From JAJFFW01 sp038531315 (GTDB lineage Bacteria > Pseudomonadota > Alphaproteobacteria > Caulobacterales > Parvularculaceae), in contig JBCBBT010000008.1 in assembly GCA_038531315.1 (NCBI GenBank), forward strand, positions 8,717 to 72,716: DNA of 64,000 nucleotides, in the 5' to 3' direction. The translations under genes were made by a program, and so were the position numbers. The notes beneath the pieces are model-generated. The model made no database searches. It saw nothing but the letters and a program-made list of their open reading frames with translations, and was not told where the DNA came from. Below are positions 26,970 through 34,861 of the stretch, piece after piece (the stretch's first letter is position 1; the number at the start of each line of letters is the position of its first letter).

Positions 26970-27399
26970 TGACCCATTCCCCGATTGTGGTCTCGATATA
27001 AGGCGCTGGCCCCGCGCGTTTGTGGCCTACATCACACGCATCACAGAATGATATTATATATCAGAACGGGCTCGCAAGAAACTCGCCAACTGATTAATTT
27101 ATACTGTACTTTCAATGATTTATTCGCTGTCGCTGTTGTTTGCGGCGCCCTTGATCACAAAATCCGCTGACGCTCCGTGCTGATAATGCGCTGCGTTTGC
27201 GTCGGTAAAACGCTCATAGCACGTCGATCGACGCATATGGTGGAACGCCGCCGGCCGCGTCGCCGAAGACGCTCGTGCCGTTCCCTGAAAAGGGACGCTT
27301 AAGGAGTATTTTTCACGCTGCGCTGGCGCAGCGCCGCTCGATCCGGTAGAGGAAAAGCGTTGCGTTTGACTGGCTGAGTTTATTCTTGGAGGGAGACTA
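26970..27399. other. 430-bp intergenic region between crp-like gene and CHRD gene
   Basis: This divergent gap holds the putative crp-like promoter and operator near 27021-27058. Nearer the CHRD gene it holds two hairpins: TCCCT-gaaa-AGGGA at 27282-27295, and GCTGCGC-tg-GCGCAGC at 27317-27332. They would lie in the CHRD gene 5' leader. A strong GGAGGGAG ribosome site precedes the ATG at 27400. The middle part (27060-27270) shows no gene or clear structure. Confidence 0.7.
27021..27058 (-). promoter_or_regulatory. putative crp-like promoter with Crp-type operator
   Basis: TGTGG-N6-TCACA at 27021-27036 matches the CRP consensus TGTGA-N6-TCACA in nine of ten arm bases. On the minus strand a perfect TATAAT (27058-27053) lies 16 bp upstream of it. 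The operator would therefore fall at or just after the transcription start, a repressing position for the regulator gene at 26969. The -35 region is weak. Confidence 0.5.
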
Positions 27400-28008
27400 A
27401 TGAAATCATTTGACTACAGAGCAAAAATCGCGGCGGTGATCGCTGCTGCGTTCGCGGCGGCGGCGCCCCTCACGCCCGCCTCGGCGGAAGTCCTGCAATT
27501 TGCCGGCGCGCTCGACGGATCGCAAGAAGTCCCCGACCCCGTTATCACAGACGCTTTCGGCGACGGCTTGTTGCTGGTCGATACGGTCGCGCAATCGGTT
27601 TCGTTCAGCCTCAATGTCGTCGGCATTGATCTCGACGCGTTAAATGACGGTCTGATTGCTAACGCCGATCTCGGCCCGGTGCATCTGCACAACGCCGCCT
27701 TCGGGATCAACGGGCCGATCATCGTGCCGTTTGCCTTCGACAGCGCCGCCTATCAGGACACGGCGGACGGGTTTTCGCTGACGATCACTGATTTTTCCTT
27801 CGCCGACGCCGTCGCGCAATCGGGCTCGATGCTGACATTCGACGATTTCGTGAACGAGCTGATCGCCGGAAATTTCTATATTAATGTGCATACCGATCTT
27901 TTTGGCGGCGGGGAAATTCGCGGCCAGCTGAGCCAGGTCCCGGCGCCGGGCGCCATCGGTTTGTTCCTGATCGGCGCCGGCGCTTTGCGGCTGTTTCGGC
28001 GCAGGTAA
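27400..28008 (+). CDS. CHRD-domain secreted protein with PEP-CTERM-like sorting tail
   Basis: The protein has 202 residues. A signal peptide (to about residue 30, ending TPASA) is followed by a beta-rich CHRD-like domain containing LDGSQEVPDP, PVHLHNAAFG and GGEIRGQLS. The C-terminus reads VPAPGAIGLFLIGAGALRLF plus Arg-Arg-Arg, the VPxPx-hydrophobic-Arg pattern of PEP-CTERM signals processed by exosortase. It should be exported and possibly anchored or released at the cell surface. CHRD domains occur in chordin and in many bacterial surface proteins; their function is unclear. No exosortase gene is in the window. A GGAGGGAG ribosome site sets the start. Confidence 0.85.
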   Translation: MKSFDYRAKIAAVIAAAFAAAAPLTPASAEVLQFAGALDGSQEVPDPVITDAFGDGLLLVDTVAQSVSFSLNVVGIDLDALNDGLIANADLGPVHLHNAAFGINGPIIVPFAFDSAAYQDTADGFSLTITDFSFADAVAQSGSMLTFDDFVNELIAGNFYINVHTDLFGGGEIRGQLSQVPAPGAIGLFLIGAGALRLFRRR

Positions 28009-28038
28009 CGCTCCTTTTCAGCTTTCCAATCAACAAGG

Positions 28039-28065
28039 GCCTCTTTGATGAGGCGCTCTTTTTTT
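28039..28065 (+). terminator. probable intrinsic terminator of the CHRD gene
   Basis: A 5-bp stem GCCTC/GAGGC with a 6-nt loop is followed by GCTC and seven T residues, 31 bp after the CHRD stop. The stem is short, so strength is uncertain. Confidence 0.5.
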
Positions 28066-28135
28066 GTCGCGCGGCATTTTAAGACGCAGCGCGGCGGCGT
28101 TTGAAGGCCCCATCCGACTCGCGTAGACAAGCGCC

Positions 28136-29005
28136 ATGCCGGCTCGGTCTTTTGTTACGCGTTTTGCGCCCTCCCCGACGGGCTATCTGCACCTCGGGCA
28201 CGCCTATTCGGCGCTGGTCGCCGCCAGAGCCGCCAGGGACGCCGGCGGCGCATGTCTCTTGCGGATCGAAGACATCGACAAAGGGCGCTGCAAACCAGAA
28301 TATGAAGCCGCGATACTGGAAGACTTATCCTGGCTCGGTCTTTCATGGCCATCGCCGGTTCGTCGGCAGTCAGATCATTTTTCAGACTATAAAGCCGCAC
28401 TGACGCGGTTGATCGACAAAGGCGTCGTCTATCGTTGCTTCAAAACCCGAAAGGAAGTCGCGGACGCCATCGCCAGCGCGCCGCATGCGCCGCCTGCGGG
28501 ACCGGAAGGCCCCGTTTACAGGGGCGGGCCATTGCCCGCAGACGAAGAAAATGCGCTCATTGAACGCGGCGCGCCCTTCGCGTGGCGGCTGTCGATCGAC
28601 CGGGCGCGCGAGGCCCTCGGCGCGCGGTTTTCAACGCTCGCTTTTACAACCGAGAGCCTTGAGGGCGAGGCCGCCAAAACCTTCCGCGCGGCGCCGGAAA
28701 AATTCGGCGACGCTGTGATCGCCCGAAAAGACGCCGGCGCCAGCTATCACCTCGCATCGGTGCATGACGATGCGTTACAGGGCGTCAGCCACGTTATTCG
28801 CGGCGAAGACCTCGCCGAGGCGGCGCATCTTCACACGCTCCTGCAAGCGCTTCTTGACGCGCCGCATCCGGTTTATCGCACGCACAAACTGATCACCGAT
28901 GAAACCGGCAAGCGGCTCGCCAAGCGCGACAAGGCCGTGACGTTGCGCGCGCTGCGCGCAGGCGGCGCATCGCCCGGCGATATCAGAAAACAACTCGGTT
29001 TGTAG
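28136..29005 (+). CDS. gluQ: glutamyl-queuosine tRNA(Asp) synthetase
   Basis: The protein has 289 residues and resembles the catalytic half of glutamyl-tRNA synthetase without the anticodon-binding domain, which defines GluQRS. The HIGH-like motif is in FAPSPTGYLHLGHAYSAL and the KMSKS-like motif is KRLAKRD near residue 262. RIEDIDKGRC follows the first motif. It attaches glutamate to queuosine at position 34 of tRNA-Asp. It stands alone and converges with the DUF1287 gene. The ATG at 28136 gives the conserved start MPARSFVTRFAPSPTG. Confidence 0.94.
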   Translation: MPARSFVTRFAPSPTGYLHLGHAYSALVAARAARDAGGACLLRIEDIDKGRCKPEYEAAILEDLSWLGLSWPSPVRRQSDHFSDYKAALTRLIDKGVVYRCFKTRKEVADAIASAPHAPPAGPEGPVYRGGPLPADEENALIERGAPFAWRLSIDRAREALGARFSTLAFTTESLEGEAAKTFRAAPEKFGDAVIARKDAGASYHLASVHDDALQGVSHVIRGEDLAEAAHLHTLLQALLDAPHPVYRTHKLITDETGKRLAKRDKAVTLRALRAGGASPGDIRKQLGL

Positions 29006-29063
29006 ACCAACGAAAGCGCCCGACCTCTCCTCGCGGGCTGCTGCGCGCGCCCGGCGGCGCGGG

Positions 29064-29801
29064 CTAACGCGCGGGCGCGCGGCTTTGCGCCCGCGCGACG
29101 GCGATGTCGCTGGTCAGACGATAATGACCTGTCATGGGCCAGGAAAAAAGAACGTCCTCTTCGCGCGGCCCCTCGCCGATATTGTGGACGACCATCGGCC
29201 ATCCCGATGCGCCGATGCGATCGGTGACGATCCCGATATGCGGCAAGGAGCCTGCGTCGCCGCGCAAATTCCACGCGACGATATCGCCAGCCTGATAGTC
29301 CACGGGCGCGGCGCTCGCCGCGAGACGCGCGCCAATCCGTGTCAGGAATGTTTCGATATTGGGAACGCGCCGGTGGTCAATATTTCTGTCAGGACGCTGA
29401 AGACCCCAGATGCGGGGATAAGCGGCGAAGGCCGCGCGCATGTCCTCATGGATCAGCACCTGAAGATCGAGTTCAACGCCGCGCAGCGCCCGCACGATTA
29501 CATCGGCGCAGACCCCGCGGTCAGGCGGGACGTCGCCGCCCGGATAGGCGAGCGACACATAGGCCGGATCGTAGACGACGCGATGGTGCGTGCGCGCGCG
29601 CGCCGCCTCGGAAATGCGCTCACCGAGCGGCGCGGGACTTTGCGCAATTGGCGTCACAGCGCTTTGCGCGCCTGTCGTAACTGCGCTTCGCGCGCCTATC
29701 GTGACTGCGCTTCGCGCGGGGGCGGACGCAGACAACTGAAAGCAGGCGAGCCCCGCCGTGAAAGCCGCCATAACGCGAAATCGCCGATCACAAATCCTCA
29801 T
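29064..29801 (-). CDS. DUF1287 family secreted protein (NlpC/P60-like fold)
   Basis: The protein has 245 residues. A signal sequence (about 1-30) is followed by an Ala/Ser/Val/Thr repeat (ARSAVTIG, ARSAVTTG, AQSAVTPI) and then the DUF1287 domain. The domain shows GVCADVIVRALRG with the likely catalytic Cys, DYQAGDIVAWNL, and LPHIGIVTDR with the likely His. DUF1287 proteins such as YiiX relatives are predicted papain-like cell-wall or lipid hydrolases. The protein is probably periplasmic and monocistronic. The repeated stretch is encoded by a 24-bp DNA repeat and looks like recent expansion. Confidence 0.85.
   Translation of the reverse strand: MRICDRRFRVMAAFTAGLACFQLSASAPARSAVTIGARSAVTTGAQSAVTPIAQSPAPLGERISEAARARTHHRVVYDPAYVSLAYPGGDVPPDRGVCADVIVRALRGVELDLQVLIHEDMRAAFAAYPRIWGLQRPDRNIDHRRVPNIETFLTRIGARLAASAAPVDYQAGDIVAWNLRGDAGSLPHIGIVTDRIGASGWPMVVHNIGEGPREEDVLFSWPMTGHYRLTSDIAVARAQSRAPAR
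29650..29721. repeat. 24-bp tandem repeat inside the DUF1287 gene
   Basis: Three 24-bp units lie at 29650-29673, 29674-29697 and 29698-29721, each with a TGCGCTTCGCGCG-like core. The reading frame is kept, giving eight-residue repeats in the linker after the signal peptide. Confidence 0.8.
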
Positions 29802-29910
29802 AATCTCTTTATGGCATGAAAATTTGTCGAGAATTCGCCGCGAGTTTGTTTATAAGACGAAGCGGGGGACCGGGCTTTAACCAAGCCAAAATATAAAAAC
29901 GGAGGGCGAT

Positions 29911-30330
29911 ATGAGGGCTTTGGTCCTGTTTCTGCTGCGCGTCACAACGGGCGGCTTGCTGATCATCTGGGGGTTAATCAAGGCGACGGCGCCGGAAGCC
30001 GCACAGCGCGTTTCGGACACCTACTATTCGGGATATCTGAGCGCGGAGGCGTTGCAATTTCCGCTCGGCGCGGCGCAGGTCATTCTCGGCGTTCTGGTCA
30101 TTCTCGGCCTGATGCGCGTTGTTGTTTATCCGCTGCAAGCGATCGTTCTGGGGCTCGGCGCGGCGGCGATCTGGCAATATCTGGCCGATCCGCTGGGGCT
30201 CTATCTGTTGACGGCGGAGACCCGTCAGGTGCTGTTCTTCCCATCCTCGACGGTTTTCGCAGCCTCGCTCGTCCTGTTGGCGTTCGGGCGCGACGACGCC
30301 ATTGCAATCGACACATTGTTTGGGCGCTAG
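29911..30330 (+). CDS. DoxX-like small membrane protein
   Basis: The protein has 139 residues and four helices (about 4-24, 48-70, 73-95, 108-128). The first helix is FLLRVTTGGLLIIWGLIKA, and the arrangement and length match DoxX/DoxD-like family members of unknown or redox-related role. GGAGG precedes the ATG closely (cggagggcgatATG). The stop codon TAG at 30328-30330 lies within the first copy of a 20-bp tandem repeat. It is followed by yccF on the same strand about 200 bp away. Confidence 0.7.
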   Translation: MRALVLFLLRVTTGGLLIIWGLIKATAPEAAQRVSDTYYSGYLSAEALQFPLGAAQVILGVLVILGLMRVVVYPLQAIVLGLGAAAIWQYLADPLGLYLLTAETRQVLFFPSSTVFAASLVLLAFGRDDAIAIDTLFGR

Positions 30331-30400
30331 CCGCCATGTTTGGACGCTAGCCGCCATGTTTGCGCCCTAGTCGCCATGCTTGCGCGCTAGCGGCCATTTT
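30321..30400. repeat. 20-bp tandem repeat, four copies, overlapping the DoxX-like stop codon
   Basis: Four exact-length 20-bp units start at 30321, 30341, 30361 and 30381; the first two differ at one base and the later ones diverge further. Each unit carries CTAG, so the TAG stop of the upstream gene is copied in every unit. Confidence 0.92.
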
Positions 30401-30483
30401 TCGCCGGCGCCTCGATGATCGCGCCTGCAAAGCGCGATCAGGCGCCGTGTCGGCGCGGCGAACCGATCGCGCGTCCGCTAAAA

Positions 30484-30530
30484 AAACCCTCCTGCGCGCC
30501 CTACATCCAGGGTGTTGTCAGGAGGGATTT
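30484..30530. promoter_or_regulatory. hairpin pairing with the yccF ribosome site; terminator shape on the minus strand
   Basis: CCCTCCTG (30487-30494) is the exact complement of CAGGAGGG (30519-30526), the ribosome site of yccF. A nested stem CCCT/AGGG (30499-30502, 30509-30512) fills the loop, and AAA/TTT extends the outer stem past one bulged base. In yccF mRNA this would hide the ribosome site. Read on the minus strand, the same stem runs into six T residues (30486-30481), so it could equally be a terminator for antisense transcripts. Confidence 0.6.
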
Positions 30531-30531
30531 C

Positions 30532-30993
30532 ATGTTTCGCGATCACCCATTGTCAGGCGAAGCCCAGACCGATCCGCTTTCGGTTCTGTTGAATATCTTG
30601 TGGCTGGTGCTCGGCGGCGCGCTCGCGGCGCTCGGGTGGTTTGTCGCTGCACTGATCATGGCCATTACAATTATCGGCCTGCCATGGGCGCGCGCCGCAT
30701 GGGACAACGGCGTTTACACGCTGTGGCCGTTCGGCGCGCGGCCGGTCTCGCGCGAAGGCCTTTACGGACCGGATATCGGCACGGGGCCCCTCGGCTTTAT
30801 CGGCAATCTGATCTGGTTCGTGCTCGCCGGCTGGTGGCTCGCGCTGGGCCATTTCGTCGCCGCGATCGGCCTTGCGATCACAATAATCGGACTGCCCTTC
30901 GCCTGGGCGCACCTGAAGCTCGCCGGCTATTCGCTCTGGCCCATTGGACGGTCGATTGTCGGCCACACTGTGCGCCCGGCGTATCGAATGTAG
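30532..30993 (+). CDS. yccF: YccF family inner-membrane protein
   Basis: The ATG at 30532 follows AGGAGGG by 5 bp, which fixes the start; a longer frame from 30415 has no support. The 153-residue protein contains the YccF (DUF307) duplicated motif: ALIMAITIIGLPWARAAW in the first half and AIGLAITIIGLPFAWAHL in the second, each after a NLIW-type hydrophobic helix. It is an integral membrane protein of unknown function. The ribosome site is part of a hairpin, so translation may be controlled. It converges with the CPBP gene at 31044. Confidence 0.93.
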   Translation: MFRDHPLSGEAQTDPLSVLLNILWLVLGGALAALGWFVAALIMAITIIGLPWARAAWDNGVYTLWPFGARPVSREGLYGPDIGTGPLGFIGNLIWFVLAGWWLALGHFVAAIGLAITIIGLPFAWAHLKLAGYSLWPIGRSIVGHTVRPAYRM

Positions 30994-31043
30994 GCAATCG
31001 ACGGCAGCAACGATCTTTCCTCGAGGCTGATTGATGCGCACCG

Positions 31044-31769
31044 TCAGGATGGATCTATACCCAGGAAGGTGATGGTAAAAACCGCAGTGTCCATCAGGCC
31101 GTGCAACAATATCAGCGGCCACAAATTTCTTTTTAACAACAAGAAAACGCCGCCGAAGGCGATCCCGATGGCGCCTGTAATAACGAAGCCTCGTAGACCC
31201 TGATAATAGATATGACCGACGCCGAAAATGAGCGCAGCGATGATAATGGCCAATATCGGTCCGACTGGGGTAGGGCGAAATAATGCGCTGAGACGGGTCA
31301 CTAGATAGCCGCGAAAAAACATTTCTTCGCCGAAAGCTGCGGCGGTCCATACGATCGCGAGCCACAATAAAAACATTGCCGGATTCGCCTCGACATCGCC
31401 GAACCGCTCGTCGACGCCTTCGGGCACGGTGGTTATGAATTCGATTTCATAGTGTTCGCCAAGCAACAGGATCGGCGCAACGGCCCCGGCAAACGCCGCA
31501 AGCGCCAGTAATGTCTGGGGAAGGATCAACACCCTTGAACGCCACGTCTTCAGCGGCGCCAACCCAAAGTCCCGCCACCGCAACCCTTGCGAACGCAAAT
31601 AGATCGTCAGGAGTATAAGCAGGACGTACAGCGACAATGGCCCCGCAAAACGCCAGAAAAATATCAAGAACAGCTGCTTAATCGCAAATGCGAGCGCCAC
31701 GAAAAACAAGATTTCCAACGCCAGCCGCCCCGGCGGGACTAGCTGATTTGTATCGCGATCAATGGTCAT
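31044..31769 (-). CDS. CPBP family intramembrane metalloprotease
   Basis: The protein has 241 residues and about seven helices. The CPBP motifs are complete: AFGEEMFFRGYL (Glu-Glu-x3-Arg), FGVGHIYYQG (His) and LILLHGLMDTAVF (His). The family includes type II CAAX prenyl endopeptidases and immunity proteins; in bacteria most members have unknown substrates. It is the second CPBP protein in the window and is unrelated in length to the short one beside tldD. It is 19 bp downstream of the AraC-type regulator on the same strand, so the two may be one operon. Confidence 0.9.
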   Translation of the reverse strand: MTIDRDTNQLVPPGRLALEILFFVALAFAIKQLFLIFFWRFAGPLSLYVLLILLTIYLRSQGLRWRDFGLAPLKTWRSRVLILPQTLLALAAFAGAVAPILLLGEHYEIEFITTVPEGVDERFGDVEANPAMFLLWLAIVWTAAAFGEEMFFRGYLVTRLSALFRPTPVGPILAIIIAALIFGVGHIYYQGLRGFVITGAIGIAFGGVFLLLKRNLWPLILLHGLMDTAVFTITFLGIDPS

Positions 31770-31788
31770 TCAGCGCGATTAGCGCAAA

Positions 31789-32565
31789 TCAACCCCGGGC
31801 GTCTTGAACGATCGTGCGCCACCGGGCGGGCGTCAGCCCGTAGGCTTTCTTAAAATGGCGCGTGAAGTGACTTTGGTCTGCAAAACCGGCCTCTGCGGCT
31901 GCAGCGGCGATCGTTGCGCCCGCCAGCAACATTGCACACGCATTTTCAATGCGGCGCATGACAAGATATCGATAAGGACTGGTGCCGAAAAAGCGCCGGA
32001 AATCACGCGTCAGCGCATAGCGATCGTGACCGGCGGCCAATTCGATATCCTGCAGCGAAACCGTTCCGGCGATGTTAGCGTCGAGAAAACTTTTCGCACG
32101 GTGAACAGCACGCAAATTCGCTGTTTCAACTTTTTGCGGCCTTTGATCACAAGCGCAAAGCGCGACGGCGATGTTGTAAAGGGCGTCTTCAAGTTCAAGC
32201 CCTTCGAGCGGTTCACTAAGGTCGTCGAGGACGACGCGCACGGCGGCGAGCAACGCCGGACAGGAAGAAACGCCTTCTTTGACAAAAGGCAACGGCGCAT
32301 TGCCCAAAATTGCACTGATAATTGCCGGCTGAATATATAGCGTTCGAAATGTGAACGCGTCGTCCGTTCCGGCGCGGCCATCGTGCAGCTCGTCCGGATA
32401 AAGGACAACAACTTGTCCCGGCGCCGATGAACGCGAAACGCCGCGATAATCGAACGCCTGGATGCCGCCAAGCGTCAGGCTGATCGCATAGGCGTCATGG
32501 CGATGCGGCGCGAATGCGCGCCCGCAAAGACTTGCGCCGATCCTGCTGATCCCTTTGTGGAACAT
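31789..32565 (-). CDS. AraC family transcriptional regulator
   Basis: The protein has 258 residues. The N-terminal cupin-type sensor region (about 15-150, with APHRHDAYAISLTLGG and PGQVVVLYPDELHDG) precedes two helix-turn-helix units. The first lies around DIELAAGHDRYALTRDFRRF and the second around AAAEAGFADQSHFTRHFKKA, ending in the AraC signature YGLTPARW. This sensor type binds small molecules, but no ligand can be inferred. It probably controls itself and the CPBP gene 19 bp downstream, or the divergent region up to 32728. Confidence 0.92.
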   Translation of the reverse strand: MFHKGISRIGASLCGRAFAPHRHDAYAISLTLGGIQAFDYRGVSRSSAPGQVVVLYPDELHDGRAGTDDAFTFRTLYIQPAIISAILGNAPLPFVKEGVSSCPALLAAVRVVLDDLSEPLEGLELEDALYNIAVALCACDQRPQKVETANLRAVHRAKSFLDANIAGTVSLQDIELAAGHDRYALTRDFRRFFGTSPYRYLVMRRIENACAMLLAGATIAAAAAEAGFADQSHFTRHFKKAYGLTPARWRTIVQDARG

Positions 32566-32728
32566 AGCTCTGTGCGCTCAAATTGTCGTCGTCGTCTTCT
32601 GCGCCGGGATCGCAATGACCGTCAGGGAAGAGCATCCGGAAGCGAAGCGCGCTCGTTTGATGAAAGCGACATATAGACCGCCCGCGGGCCAGATGCGAGC
32701 CACACAATACCGGCGCGCCGCAGGCGCC

Positions 32729-34291
32729 CTATCGCCAAATCGATTTACCGGTTCCGGGCAGGCCCAGCTCGCGCCACATCCCGTCAACTTTGGCGACGAC
32801 GTCCTTGTCCATGCGGATTTGCTCGCCCCATTCGCGATGGGTTTCCGGCGGCAGCTTGTTGGTGGCGTCGAGGCCGATTTTCGATCCGAGACCGGATTCC
32901 GGCGAGGCGAAATCGAGATAATCGATCGGCGTATTTTCAATCACGGTGATATCGCGCGCCGGGTCCATCCGTGTAGAGAGGGCCCACATGACGTCTTTCC
33001 AGTCGCGGGCGTTGATCTCATCGTCAACGACGATCACCCATTTGGTGTACATAAACTGACGCAGATACGACCACGCCCCCATCATCACGCGTTTGGCGTG
33101 ACCGGGATAGGCTTTCTTCATCGAAATGACCGCGATCCGATAGCTGCACCCTTCGGGCGGCAACCAGAAATCGGTGACTTCGGGAAATTGCTGCTGCAGG
33201 AGGGGAATAAAGACCTCGTTCAGCGCTTCCCCGAGAACGCTCGGCTCGTCCGGCGGCCGGCCCGTAAAGGTCGAGAGATAAATCGGGTTCTTCCGCATGG
33301 TGATTGCTGAAATCGTGAACACCGGAAACCGCTCAACCGAATTATAATACCCGGTGTGGTCGCCATAGGGCCCTTCATCTGCATACTCATCAAGTGAGAC
33401 ATGGCCCTCTAGGACAATTTCGGCCTCCGCCGGCACTTTGAGCGGCACGGTTTTGCAATCGACCAGCTCAGCCTTGCGCCCGCGCATCAGTCCCGCAAAG
33501 TGATACTCAGAAAGCGTGTCCGGCACTGGCGTCACCGCCGCCAGAATGACGCCCGGGTCCGCGCCAAGAACGGCGGCCGCCGGCAGGGGGTCGCGTTTTT
33601 CTTTTTCCCAGCGGCCATATTGCTGCGCGCCGCCGCGATGGGCGAGCCAGCGCATAATCGTCTTGTTGCGGCCGATCTTCTGCATACGGTAAATACCGAG
33701 ATTGAAGTCGTCTTCCTTCGACGACGACGGGCCCTTGGTGACGATCAGCGGCCAGGTGATCAGCGGCGACGGCTCGCCGGGCCAGCAGGTCTGGATCGGC
33801 AGGGCATCAAGATTGACGTCCTCGCCTTGGAGGACGATTTCCTGACAGGGCGCGCCCATCATCCGGGTTGACGGCTTCATCGACAGAACCGTCTTGGCGA
33901 GCGGGATTAATTCAAGCGCGTCCTTCAGCCCGCCCGGCGGTTCCGGCTGGCGCAGGAATGCGAGCGTCTCGCCGACCGCGCGCAAGGCTTCGGCGTCCGT
34001 GCGCGCGCCCTCGCCGGGCGCGCCGCCCGCCCCGTCGCCGCCGGTCTTCAGCGTGACCCCCATGGCGACGCGTTTGACTGTCCCGAAAAGATTGACCAGC
34101 ACCGGCATATCGCTGATCCGCCCGTCTTCCAGAACCGGCTTTTCGAAAAGCACCGCCGGACCGCCTTCGGCAAGCAGCCGGGTCTGGATTTCCGTCATTT
34201 CCAGAACCGTGGAAACCGGCGCCGAGACGCGCACCAGCTCGCCGTCGGCTTCGAGCTTTTCGATAAAATCTCGTAAGGATTTGTATGACAT
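32729..34291 (-). CDS. ubiD: UbiD family decarboxylase (3-octaprenyl-4-hydroxybenzoate carboxy-lyase)
   Basis: The ATG at 34291 gives the conserved N-terminus [20 protein letters not shown] and 520 residues, near the usual UbiD length. A frame open to 34414 adds non-conserved residues. Family features include [53 protein letters not shown] and [20 protein letters not shown]. UbiD uses prenylated FMN to decarboxylate the ubiquinone precursor. Its cofactor partner ubiX is not in the window. It stands alone on the minus strand. Confidence 0.95.
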   Translation of the reverse strand: MSYKSLRDFIEKLEADGELVRVSAPVSTVLEMTEIQTRLLAEGGPAVLFEKPVLEDGRISDMPVLVNLFGTVKRVAMGVTLKTGGDGAGGAPGEGARTDAEALRAVGETLAFLRQPEPPGGLKDALELIPLAKTVLSMKPSTRMMGAPCQEIVLQGEDVNLDALPIQTCWPGEPSPLITWPLIVTKGPSSSKEDDFNLGIYRMQKIGRNKTIMRWLAHRGGAQQYGRWEKEKRDPLPAAAVLGADPGVILAAVTPVPDTLSEYHFAGLMRGRKAELVDCKTVPLKVPAEAEIVLEGHVSLDEYADEGPYGDHTGYYNSVERFPVFTISAITMRKNPIYLSTFTGRPPDEPSVLGEALNEVFIPLLQQQFPEVTDFWLPPEGCSYRIAVISMKKAYPGHAKRVMMGAWSYLRQFMYTKWVIVVDDEINARDWKDVMWALSTRMDPARDITVIENTPIDYLDFASPESGLGSKIGLDATNKLPPETHREWGEQIRMDKDVVAKVDGMWRELGLPGTGKSIWR

Positions 34292-34405
34292 GATGGCGCT
34301 CTTGAAGTCGTTCAGGATCGTAGTGATACGCCGGGGCGACAGGGCGCGCCATCGCCGCCCGCCGCGATTAACCGCGCCATGACCGCGCATGCGTCGCGCC
34401 GGTCG

Positions 34406-34448
34406 GGGGCGCATTGAGGGGGCGCATTGAGAGAGCGCATTGCGGGGG
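34406..34448. repeat. 13-bp tandem repeat, just over three copies
   Basis: GGGGCGCATTGAG at 34406-34418 is repeated exactly at 34419-34431, then with changes at 34432-34444, and a partial GGGG follows. It lies in the gap between ubiD and the small membrane-protein gene at 34577. Confidence 0.88.
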
Positions 34449-34576
34449 CGCCGGTCCGGCGACCATGAAGGCGACGCGGGCCCCGCTTTACTATTGGCCG
34501 CGAGGTCCTATCTTCGCACGATTGCCAACGTCTGGGGGGAGGCCCGCCCGGCGAAACCGAAGGAGCCGGCCTCGGC

Positions 34577-34846
34577 ATGCTGCCGATCATTCATCAAGCG
34601 CTCGGGACCGTATTGCTCATCGTCGGGCTCATCGTGTTGCCGCTGCCGATCCCGCTGGGCCTGATCATGATCACCATCGGCTTTGCGCTGTGGGCGCCGT
34701 ACATACCGGCGTTCCAGCGGCTCATTAAACGTATGCGCAGCAAATGGCCGGTGCTCGACAAAAATCTGCGTCAATACCGCGACCGGTTTCCGCCCGTTAT
34801 TCGCAAGACGATTGACAAAACCCACCCCGGGACGCCAGCGGAATAG
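34577..34846 (+). CDS. small membrane protein of unknown function
   Basis: The protein has 89 residues. Two closely spaced helices (ALGTVLLIVGLIVLPLPIPL and IMITIGFALWAPYIPAF) are joined by a Pro-rich turn and followed by a basic cytoplasmic tail. The pattern is that of small PGPGW-like transmembrane proteins, but I cannot assign it firmly. The stop TAG (34844-34846) is followed by a second copy of CCAGCGGAATAG, 13 bp on. The glutamine amidotransferase gene starts 15 bp after the stop, so they may be co-transcribed. Confidence 0.65.
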   Translation: MLPIIHQALGTVLLIVGLIVLPLPIPLGLIMITIGFALWAPYIPAFQRLIKRMRSKWPVLDKNLRQYRDRFPPVIRKTIDKTHPGTPAE

Positions 34847-34859
34847 CCCAGCGGAATAG
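34835..34859. repeat. 13-bp direct duplication carrying the stop codon
   Basis: CCAGCGGAATAG occurs at 34835-34846 and again at 34848-34859, separated by one C. The first copy ends with the TAG stop of the small membrane-protein gene; the second copy repeats that TAG just before the next ATG. Confidence 0.9.
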
Positions 34860-34861
34860 AA

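Noticed and set aside
26970..27399. tRNA or other structural RNA gene in the crp-CHRD gap
   Set aside because: Two short hairpins are present, but no cloverleaf, no TTCGA-type T loop in context and no CCA-ready end.
30321..30400. Possible CRISPR array or mobile-element end
   Set aside because: Units are 20 bp with no spacers between them, and there are no cas genes or transposase. It is a simple tandem duplication.
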